From the NCBI GenBank assembly GCA_964383365.1, contig CAYLHF010000008.1, positions 1 through 64,000 of the forward strand: DNA of 64,000 nucleotides. Direction: 5' to 3'. The notes beneath the pieces were generated by a model. It was not told the origin of the DNA and did no database searches. It saw only the letters and a program-made list of their open reading frames with translations. Both the position numbers and the translations under genes were made by a program. Each line of letters opens with the position of its first letter. Position 1 is the first letter of the stretch. The stretch comes from CAYLHF01 sp964383365. Lineage in GTDB: Bacteria > Bacteroidota > Rhodothermia > Rhodothermales > UBA10348. Below, in pieces: positions 33,302 to 40,456 of the stretch.

Positions 33302-34609
33302 TCAGGCAGTTACAAAATCGTAAAGCGGAAATGCCGCACACAGTTCTGCGACCTTCCTTCTGACCGATTCCCGGGTTTCCTCGCTCTCCGGGTTCGAGAG
33401 AACACGGTCCATCAGGTCGACAACCGTTCGGAACTCGGTCTCCGTGAACCCTCGGGTCGTCATGGCGGGCGATCCTATCCGGATACCGCTCGTAACGAAC
33501 GGGCTCTTGTCGTCGAACGGTACCATGTTCTTGTTCACCGTGATTTCTGCGGACTGCAAAGCAGCTTCAGCTTCCTTTCCGGTAATTCCTTTTGACCGTA
33601 AATCAATGAGTGCCAGGTGATTATCGGTTCCTCCGGAAACCACGTCATATCCCTTCGCTGCAAACTCGGCCGCCATGGTTGACGAATTTCTGATCACCTG
33701 GTCGGCATACGTGATAAACTGAGGACGTAATGCCTCTCCGAAGGCGACCGCCTTGGCCGCAATAACGTGCATTAACGGGCCTCCCTGCATACCCGGGAAA
33801 ACAGCTGAATCCAGCAACTCGCTCATCATTTTTATGCGGCCGGACTTGGGTGCAGTTTTCCCGAATGGATTTTCAAAATCTCTTCCAACGAGTATCATCC
33901 CGGCCCTCGGACCCCGTAACGTCTTATGGGTGGTGGTCGTAACGATGTGACAGTGGGGCATCGGATCGTTGAGTTTCTTCGCAGCGATCAGTCCTGCCGT
34001 GTGAGCCATGTCCATCCAGAGAATGGCTCCCACCTCGTCAGCGATCGAACGGAATGCCGCATAATCGAAATCTCGACTGTAGGCCGACGCGCCGATCGAA
34101 ATCATCCTGGGACGAACGGCCAATGCTTTGTTCCGGACTTTATCCATATCTATCCGACCGGCCATCGGTCCATCCTTCTCCACGCCGTAGTATTCAGCGT
34201 GATAGAGGATCCCGGAAAAGTTGACCGGGCTGCCGTGGGTCAGGTGTCCGCCGTGAGAAAGATCCAGGCCGAGAAACGTGTCTCCCGGATTCATCACAGC
34301 CAGATAAACAGCCGCGTTGGCAGACGCTCCCGAGTGCGGTTGTACGTTTACCCAGTCACATCCGAACAGCTGCCGTGCCCGGGTTCGCGCCAGATCTTCC
34401 GCAACATCCACAAACTGACACCCGCCATAGTAGCGTTTCCCGGGAAGTCCTTCGGCATACTTGTTCGTAAGAGGTGAGCCCATGGCCTGCATGACCGACC
34501 GGGAGACGAAATTCTCCGACGCGATCAACTCGATGCCATCGTTCTGACGAGTTACTTCGAGCCGCAACGCCTCGAATACTTCCGGGTCCTGTATTTCCAG
34601 GTGTGACAT
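33302..34609 (-). CDS. glyA: serine hydroxymethyltransferase
   Basis: This 435-residue protein matches GlyA along its length. It has IELIASENFVSR, TNKYAEGLPGKRYYGG, the PLP lysine K229 in VTTTTHKTLRGPRAG, and DMAHTAGLIAAK. It converts serine and tetrahydrofolate to glycine and methylene-tetrahydrofolate. An AAAGGAG ribosome binding site lies upstream of its ATG at 34607-34609. It is leftward, separated from the PRTase-like gene by the N gap and from the DUF4159 gene by about 140 bases. Confidence 0.97.
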   Translation of the reverse strand: MSHLEIQDPEVFEALRLEVTRQNDGIELIASENFVSRSVMQAMGSPLTNKYAEGLPGKRYYGGCQFVDVAEDLARTRARQLFGCDWVNVQPHSGASANAAVYLAVMNPGDTFLGLDLSHGGHLTHGSPVNFSGILYHAEYYGVEKDGPMAGRIDMDKVRNKALAVRPRMISIGASAYSRDFDYAAFRSIADEVGAILWMDMAHTAGLIAAKKLNDPMPHCHIVTTTTHKTLRGPRAGMILVGRDFENPFGKTAPKSGRIKMMSELLDSAVFPGMQGGPLMHVIAAKAVAFGEALRPQFITYADQVIRNSSTMAAEFAAKGYDVVSGGTDNHLALIDLRSKGITGKEAEAALQSAEITVNKNMVPFDDKSPFVTSGIRIGSPAMTTRGFTETEFRTVVDLMDRVLSNPESEETRESVRRKVAELCAAFPLYDFVTA

Positions 34610-34747
34610 AGGGATGTACGACTCCTTTTTCGATTACCTGACTGTCTGACAACGCCGCCCAATGTAACGATAAACGTGTTGCTGACGAACCTCACGGATT
34701 GCGAAAATCGCATATGGGAACGGGTACGTACAGCGTCTTGCCGGCAC

Positions 34748-35446
34748 CTAATGCATGAGGGCAAAGGAAATAATGTTCGTTCCCATCCTGAGAGCGGCAA
34801 TTCGTTTCTCAGGAGGGTCGTGATGAACGGATTCCGGTTCCCATCCATCCCCCAAATCCGACTCATAGGAATAGAACACCATGAGTCTTCCGTCATCGGA
34901 TCTAATTCCGAATCCCTGGGCAGGTTTACCATCATGTTTATGAATTTTCGGAAGCCCGTCGGGAAATTCGAACCGGGTGTGATAGATCTCGTGATCGAAA
35001 GGCAGCTCTTCAAATTCACGATCAGGGAATACCTTCCTTAGTTCACGTCGTATGGATCGGTCTATTCCGTAGTTGTCATCAATATGCAGGAAACCACCGC
35101 CCTCCAGATACCGACGCAATCGCGTGGCCTCATCCGTAGAAAATGACACGTTTCCATGTCCGGTCAGATACAGGTAGGGATATCGGAACAGGTCGGAACT
35201 CGATAAAGACACGGTGGCTTCGCGTGGAGAAACATCGATAGACGTCCACGTACGAACGAAAGCCAGCAATTTCGGAAGTGACTGCGGATCAGAATACCAG
35301 TCGCCACCTCCAGAATATCTGACTCGGGCGATCTGAAACGCATACTCATCCTGTGCGCGCGCGCGTTGAACCGGAGCAATAAAAAGCAGCAATAGCAGGA
35401 TTCCATGAGAAACCACTACGATTCGATACGTTGAATACGCTTTCAT
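34748..35446 (-). CDS. DUF4159 domain protein, exported
   Basis: The 232-residue protein from the ATG at 35446 has a signal peptide (MKAYSTYRIVVVSHGILLLL...). Then it has the DUF4159 pattern: RVRYSGGGDWYSDPQSLPKL, YLYLTGHGNVSFS, LEGGGFLHIDDNYG, and ELPFDHEIYHTRFEF. The fold is expected to be GATase-like, but no function is known for the family. The longer frame to 35551 would add 35 residues ahead of the signal peptide. It is divergent from argS. Confidence 0.82.
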   Translation of the reverse strand: MKAYSTYRIVVVSHGILLLLLFIAPVQRARAQDEYAFQIARVRYSGGGDWYSDPQSLPKLLAFVRTWTSIDVSPREATVSLSSSDLFRYPYLYLTGHGNVSFSTDEATRLRRYLEGGGFLHIDDNYGIDRSIRRELRKVFPDREFEELPFDHEIYHTRFEFPDGLPKIHKHDGKPAQGFGIRSDDGRLMVFYSYESDLGDGWEPESVHHDPPEKRIAALRMGTNIISFALMH

Positions 35447-35620
35447 TATCCTGATTCTATCGGAAAGATGTCGATTTTGGGATGCATACCACGCGGGATC
35501 GGCCTCCCTATACGGACTCGTGCCCGGGTTGTTTACGACGGTCCCGCACACGGTTTCTCGATATGATCGTCAGGAGGCGACTCTGATTCCGCACGCTCCG
35601 CAGGTTTCATCAAACGTCTA

Positions 35621-35672
35621 CCGCGCGGGAAAAACGGATTTTGTAGATTGACCGGCTGTTTTTCCCGCGCGG
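35621..35672. promoter_or_regulatory. 15-bp inverted repeat upstream of argS
   Basis: CCGCGCGGGAAAAAC (35621-35635) and its exact complement GTTTTTCCCGCGCGG (35658-35672) flank a 22-base spacer. It ends about 15-21 bases before the argS start, within a divergent intergenic region. A terminator would have no gene to serve here. It could be a leader structure affecting argS translation or a DNA-level operator. No T run in the sense of a terminator follows. Confidence 0.6.
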
Positions 35673-35693
35673 AATACCAACTATCATGTGACT

Positions 35694-37385
35694 ATGCAGT
35701 CGTATCTCACCACTCAGATTTTGACGGCGCTCCGCGCACTCGGCGATCTTCCCGATGGGTTCGTCCCCGAATTTCAGCAGCCCGCCAAGGCAGAACACGG
35801 AGATCTGGCCACAAACGTAGCGATGCAACTGGCCAGACATTTTCGGCGAGCCCCCCGTCAAATTGCCGAAGAACTGGTCGCCCGACTGAACGACCTGCCG
35901 CTTGATCCTGATCGGATTTCATCGGTCGAACTGGCGGGCCCGGGGTTTCTGAATTTTCGTTACTCAGACCAGCATTTGTTCACGGGACTCCAGCAGATTG
36001 TAACGCTTGGGAAGACGTTCGGACAATCCACAAGTGGAGCGGGAAAACGAGCAATAGTGGAATTTGTGAGCGCCAATCCGACGGGCCCCCTTACCGTGGG
36101 GCATGGCAGAAATGCAGTCCTGGGAGACACTATTGCCAGGCTCCTGGAACAGTCGGGCTACGACGTTGCGAGGGAATACTACTTCAACGACGCAGGCCGG
36201 CAGATGCGCGTCCTCGGTGAATCCGTCCGTGCCCGATATGCAGCCCTGGTGAATCCCGATATTGAACTTCGCACGATTGGCGAAGGCGAAGAAGCCGTTC
36301 TCGTCCCGAAGCCCTTTCCTGACGATGGGTACCTGGGATCGTATATAACGGACATCGCCCGCCAACTCTTCGAAGAACGCGGATCGACTCTCCTGGAGCC
36401 AGAATCGCAGGATGTTTTCAAGGCTTCTGCCAAGGAAACGATCTTCGAGGAGATCGAGGGCACCCTCAGTCGACTGGGAATTCACATGGACTCGTATTTC
36501 AACGAAAAGAGTCTGTATGACAGTGGGCTGGTCTGGGATATCGTAGAACGATTCCGCAAGGCCGACCTCGCCTACGATAAGGACGGGGCCGTGTGGTTTA
36601 GAACCACCCGGTTCGGTAAAGACAAAGACACGGTGTTGGTCAAGAGTACCGGTGAACCGACCTACCGGTTGCCGGATATCGGCTACCACGTAAATAAACT
36701 CGAACGTGGTTTTGACGTTGTGATTGACGTGTTTGGAGCCGACCACATCGCCACATTCCCCGACGTCTTGAGTGGAGTCCGATCACTGGGCCACGACGCC
36801 AAAAAGATCGACGTGGTTATCTATCAGTTTGTGACGCTGGTCAGGGGCGGCGAACCGGTAAAAATGAGCACTCGGAAAGCTCAGTTTGTTACGCTGGACG
36901 AACTCATGGATGAAGTTGGCGACGACGTTACCCGATTCTTCTTCCTGATGCGATCGGCGAACACCCATCTCGAGTTCGATCTGGATCTTGCCCGCGAAGC
37001 GAGCGAGAAGAACCCCGTGTTTTATCTCCAGTATGCGCACGCCCGCATCTGCTCGATACTTCGCAAGGCCGAAGAGGTCGGGTTCTCCGTTGTCACGGAT
37101 ACGAATCTTTCCATCCTCACCCACGCCGCAGAATCTGCATTGATCAGGCAATTACTCCTCCTTCCGGATGTCGTATCCCGTGCCGCCGATGCGCGTGAAC
37201 CCCACCGCATCGCAAATTACCTGCGCGAGGTTGCCGTTGCCTTCTCTCAGTTTTACAACCAGTGTCGTATTATCGGAGAGGCCGACGACGTGGCTTCCGC
37301 CCGAATGCAGCTCGCAGTCGCCACCCGAACCGTCCTCCGAAACGGTCTCGATATATTGGGAATCAGTGCACCCGAAAGAATGTAA
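35694..37385 (+). CDS. argS: arginyl-tRNA synthetase
   Basis: The 563-residue enzyme has the N-terminal arginyl-specific domain (LGDLPDGFVPEFQQPAKAEHGDLATNVAM). The class I HIGH-like sequence is in ANPTGPLTVGHGRNAVLGD, and the KMSKS equivalent is KMSTRKAQFV. The C-terminal anticodon-binding DALR domain has NYLREVAVAFSQFYNQCRI. It charges tRNA-Arg. A GTG at 35688 would add two residues; I used the ATG at 35694. pheA begins about 20 bases after its stop. Confidence 0.96.
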   Translation: MQSYLTTQILTALRALGDLPDGFVPEFQQPAKAEHGDLATNVAMQLARHFRRAPRQIAEELVARLNDLPLDPDRISSVELAGPGFLNFRYSDQHLFTGLQQIVTLGKTFGQSTSGAGKRAIVEFVSANPTGPLTVGHGRNAVLGDTIARLLEQSGYDVAREYYFNDAGRQMRVLGESVRARYAALVNPDIELRTIGEGEEAVLVPKPFPDDGYLGSYITDIARQLFEERGSTLLEPESQDVFKASAKETIFEEIEGTLSRLGIHMDSYFNEKSLYDSGLVWDIVERFRKADLAYDKDGAVWFRTTRFGKDKDTVLVKSTGEPTYRLPDIGYHVNKLERGFDVVIDVFGADHIATFPDVLSGVRSLGHDAKKIDVVIYQFVTLVRGGEPVKMSTRKAQFVTLDELMDEVGDDVTRFFFLMRSANTHLEFDLDLAREASEKNPVFYLQYAHARICSILRKAEEVGFSVVTDTNLSILTHAAESALIRQLLLLPDVVSRAADAREPHRIANYLREVAVAFSQFYNQCRIIGEADDVASARMQLAVATRTVLRNGLDILGISAPERM

Positions 37386-37404
37386 ACGGGCCGGTTACCA
37401 TCAG

Positions 37405-38289
37405 ATGAAAGCAGCCTATCAAGGAGAAACCGGAGCGTTCAGCGAAGTCGCCCTGGATGCATTGTATCCTGAAGCTGACCGTGTATCCCTGCCGACGTTC
37501 GAAGCGGTATTCGAAGCGGTCGAAAGTGGAGACGTAGAGCGCGCTGTCATACCTATAGAGAATTCTCTACACGGGAGTGTTCACCAGAATTACGACCTCC
37601 TGACCGAACATAATCTCGTCATTGTCCGGGAATTGCAGCTTCGCATCCGTCACAATCTGCTGGCCGTAGAACATGCTTCTATCGCCCGTATCCGGAAAGT
37701 GTACTCCCATCCGCAGGCACTCGGACAGTGCAGGTTATTTCTTAAGACACATCTCCCTGACGCCGAGATCGTGCCTGCCTACGATACGGCCGGTGCCGCC
37801 AAGATGGTTGCAGCCGCCGGTAGTGTGGAGATGGCTGCCATCGCCAGCGCTCGAGCCGGTGAAGAGTATGGACTCACGGTACTGGCGGACGGCATCGAGA
37901 GCAATCATCAGAACTACACGCGTTTTCTCTCGCTTAGCCAACCGCCGGACGGCGAGGCTGACGATGCCTTCGAGGAGCCAGGACCGTCACCTCCTAATCA
38001 GCCGGGCGCGAGTCCGACGATGAAAACCTCCATTTTGTACGCCCAGAAAGAGAACGTTCCCGGTGGTCTTTTCAAGAGCCTGGCCGTCTTCGCCCTGCGG
38101 GATATCGATCTTTTCAAGATTGAATCTAGACCCCTCGTTGGAAGCCCGGGGAAATATCTTTTTTATCTCGATCTGGCGGGATCGGCATCAGATGAATCTG
38201 TCAGGCTGGCACTCCGAAATCTGGCAGAAATTGCCGCCCGGGTGACCGTTCTGGGTACGTATCCGATCGGAATAACGATTGACAGGTAA
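37405..38289 (+). CDS. pheA: prephenate dehydratase
   Basis: The 294-residue protein from the ATG at 37405 has a prephenate dehydratase domain (YQGETGAFSEVAL, PIENSLHGSVHQNYDLL, SHPQALGQCR, NYTRFLSLS with the TRF motif). It also has a C-terminal ACT regulatory domain (KTSILYAQKENVPGGLFKSL, LFKIESRPLVGSPGKYLFY). It converts prephenate to phenylpyruvate and is likely Phe-inhibited. A Pro/Glu-rich linker of about 28 residues between the domains is unusual. There is no chorismate mutase domain. A longer upstream frame inside argS is not used. Confidence 0.94.
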   Translation: MKAAYQGETGAFSEVALDALYPEADRVSLPTFEAVFEAVESGDVERAVIPIENSLHGSVHQNYDLLTEHNLVIVRELQLRIRHNLLAVEHASIARIRKVYSHPQALGQCRLFLKTHLPDAEIVPAYDTAGAAKMVAAAGSVEMAAIASARAGEEYGLTVLADGIESNHQNYTRFLSLSQPPDGEADDAFEEPGPSPPNQPGASPTMKTSILYAQKENVPGGLFKSLAVFALRDIDLFKIESRPLVGSPGKYLFYLDLAGSASDESVRLALRNLAEIAARVTVLGTYPIGITIDR

Positions 38290-38293
38290 GAAA

Positions 38294-38851
38294 GTGGAAC
38301 TCACGAAACTGGTCGTGAACGCCCAGGCGGGTGATGAAGAATCGGAGGCTGCACTGCTGCTGAGGCTGGGACCTATGTTCCGTGGCTTTTTTATCAAACG
38401 GATCGGGGTGAGGCCGGAAGTAGACGACCTGGTGCAGAATACCCTGGTCCGGGTTCATAAGAGCCTGGTGGATCTCAAGCATCCGGACCGGCTGAAAGGC
38501 TTCGCCATGAAAGCGGCTCTGTTCGAATTACAGGACTATTACCGGGGACGCTACTCCGGCAAAGAGGTCCTGTTCGACGCCCAGCTTCCGCCAGATCATG
38601 CCGGCCAGTCGGCCAATATGTCTGCGACGGTAGATGTTCAGCGCGCCCTCGCTACACTCTCGCCAAAGGCCAGAAAGATTATCGAGCTGAGAGAATACGG
38701 ATACCGGTACGAGGAGATTGCATCCATGATCGGTACGACGGAAGCCGCCATCAAAATGCAGGTAAAAAGAGCGTTCAACAAGCTCCGGGACTATCTCGCC
38801 CTTTTACTGATAGCGTTCGGAAATTATCACTCGTTCTGGCGAGGCCTGTAG
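38294..38851 (+). CDS. ECF-type RNA polymerase sigma factor (FecI-like)
   Basis: From the GTG at 38294 the protein is 185 residues. A TTG at 38279 also lies in frame and overlaps pheA. Region 2 reads MFRGFFIKRIGVRPEVDDLVQNTLVRVHKSL, and region 4 reads LATLSPKARKIIELREYGYRYEEIASMIGTTEAAIKMQVKRA (split here by the length rule but contiguous). It should direct transcription of surface-signalling genes. The next genes are a FecR-type anti-sigma factor and a TonB receptor with an STN domain, the classical Fec arrangement. The start overlaps the end of pheA. Confidence 0.9.
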   Translation: MELTKLVVNAQAGDEESEAALLLRLGPMFRGFFIKRIGVRPEVDDLVQNTLVRVHKSLVDLKHPDRLKGFAMKAALFELQDYYRGRYSGKEVLFDAQLPPDHAGQSANMSATVDVQRALATLSPKARKIIELREYGYRYEEIASMIGTTEAAIKMQVKRAFNKLRDYLALLLIAFGNYHSFWRGL

Positions 38852-38946
38852 CTGATGATTTGGATACGACGATATGAATTTTCCTGTTACTTTTTGCACG
38901 CATGTTGCGGCTAATCGCATACTGAACCTGGGTGTATCTGACACGA

Positions 38947-40077
38947 ATGTCTGACACAATAGAACATATCATTCTCAAGGAGACATGGTCCGAAGAGGAT
39001 CGTGCCACCTTGCTTGCGGCGTGCACCGATGACCCGTCACTGAGCCATCTGCTTCAGAACTGGTCAGCCATCCGCAGTGAGGTCAGACGATCCATCCTGG
39101 AGGCGACGTCCGAAGTCGAAATCTTCATCAACTATGCCATCGCTACGTCGAAGTCAGCCAACGTATTTTCTGACAGTGAAGTCCGCGAGGCCGTCTCACA
39201 GGAAGCTAAAGTGGAGACCGCCATCGCCCGTCATCCCGCTGTTTCGCTCCTGCTCGAAAAGATTCGGGAAGACGCAGCTGCCTTCGATCTGACATGGAAA
39301 GAACGTAACCGGTCGACGGGGTCTCGTCCTGACCGCGAACCGACGGCTCGCCGCTCCTCCGCCCGTAGACTCACCCGGTGGTCGTACGGAATCGCTGCAG
39401 GACTGGCAATAGTGGCCACTGCCGCCATCTTGCTGCGTCCCGTATCGTCTGACGTGAGCATTTCGTCGGGTCCCTCCGAGACCCGGTTGATCCAACTGGA
39501 GGATGGTTCCGTCGTCCGGCTAATGGCAAATTCGAGTATAGCATATGCCGAACATTTCGGCCGAGAAGTGAGACTTTCAGGGAGGGCCTTCTTCGACGTC
39601 GCCCACTCGTCTACAGAGTTCAACGTCAGGACGGAGAATGCGGTCATAACGGTTCACGGGACGTCCTTTGGAATCAATTCCAACGATCACGACACACAGG
39701 TCACCCTGGTGACTGGATCGGTATCGTTATCGTCTGCTGTCGATCCTTCCCTGTCTGTTGAGCTTCAGCCCGGAGAATTCAGTCGAATTCTGGGCCCGGG
39801 TTCCCCCACCGATCCGATGACCATCGATGTAGCCGACGCGCTCTCATGGACAGATCTCTTCATCTTCAGGAATACGCCACTTCGCCGAATTGCGAATACC
39901 CTTGCGAAAGAACTCGCCGTATCGATCGTGCTCTCGTCAGAACTCGAGGATGAAACGGTAACCGGAACGTTTTCGAGAGACCAGGGAGCCGACGAAATTC
40001 TGGATGTCATCGCGGCGGCTCTCGGAGCGAGAGTGACCTACGATGAGGCTGCCGTCACCTATACCCTTCTTCCCTGA
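38947..40077 (+). CDS. FecR-type anti-sigma factor
   Basis: From the ATG at 38947 the protein is 376 residues. It has a cytoplasmic N-terminal part (about 1-140) that should bind the sigma factor, one membrane helix (about 143-165, SYGIAAGLAIVATAAILL), and the FecR domain (QLEDGSVVRLMANSSIAY, REVRLSGRAFFDV, VHGTSFGINS). An STN-like DUF4974 tail ends at VTYTLLP. It transduces a signal from the TonB receptor across the inner membrane. The stop codon lies in the first copy of the 16-bp tandem repeat. A GTG at 38932 would add five residues. Confidence 0.9.
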   Translation: MSDTIEHIILKETWSEEDRATLLAACTDDPSLSHLLQNWSAIRSEVRRSILEATSEVEIFINYAIATSKSANVFSDSEVREAVSQEAKVETAIARHPAVSLLLEKIREDAAAFDLTWKERNRSTGSRPDREPTARRSSARRLTRWSYGIAAGLAIVATAAILLRPVSSDVSISSGPSETRLIQLEDGSVVRLMANSSIAYAEHFGREVRLSGRAFFDVAHSSTEFNVRTENAVITVHGTSFGINSNDHDTQVTLVTGSVSLSSAVDPSLSVELQPGEFSRILGPGSPTDPMTIDVADALSWTDLFIFRNTPLRRIANTLAKELAVSIVLSSELEDETVTGTFSRDQGADEILDVIAAALGARVTYDEAAVTYTLLP

Positions 40078-40298
40078 ACCGAGGGACACCTGAACCGAGG
40101 GACACCTGAACCGAGGGACACCTGACCTGACGGCCGTCTCTCTNNNNNNNNNNNNNNNNNNNNNNNNNNNNNNNNNNNNNNNNNNNNNNNNNNNNNNNNN
40201 NNNNNNNNNNNNNNNNNNNNNNNNNNNNNNNNNNNNNNNNNNNCCTGAACCGAGGGACACCTGAACCGAGGGACACCTGACCTGACGGCCGTCTCTCT
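40073..40298. repeat. 16-bp tandem repeat array split by an N gap
   Basis: Before the gap there are three exact copies of CCTGAACCGAGGGACA (40073-40088, 40089-40104, 40105-40120) followed by CCTGACCTGACGGCC. After the gap, 40244-40298 repeats the last 55 bases of the pre-gap sequence (40089-40143) exactly, including two copies. The 55 bases are a contig-end overlap, so the true array is at least three copies and may be longer. The first copy spans the fecR stop codon. The repeat is not self-complementary. Confidence 0.9.
40144..40243. other. 100-N assembly gap
   Basis: A run of exactly 100 N whose flanks share an exact 55-bp overlap made of the tandem repeat. It lies between fecR and the TonB receptor, so the intergenic length is uncertain. 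Some repeat copies may be missing. Apart from the repeats, the 158 bases from 40299 to the receptor start hold one small palindrome (GAGTCG/CGACTC, 40417-40430) and nothing else I can support. Confidence 0.98.
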
Positions 40299-40456
40299 CG
40301 AATCGTCCTGTTTTCGACTCCTTCCAGACGTACCCACGAGTGCTACCGCTCCCCGGTCCGGACTTCAGGAACGCATCGCCAGAATGGGTCTATAAGGCTA
40401 GTCCTTGCAAAAGGTAGAGTCGGTCGACTCGACGCACGTCATCATAAGCCCCGAAA

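Noticed and set aside
37168..37404. Upstream extension of the pheA frame into argS
   Set aside because: It overlaps the argS 3' end in another frame and adds no domain; the dehydratase core starts at 37405.
40417..40430. GAGTCG-GT-CGACTC palindrome before the FecA-like receptor
   Set aside because: Short palindromes occur by chance; no second copy or promoter spacing was found to support an operator.
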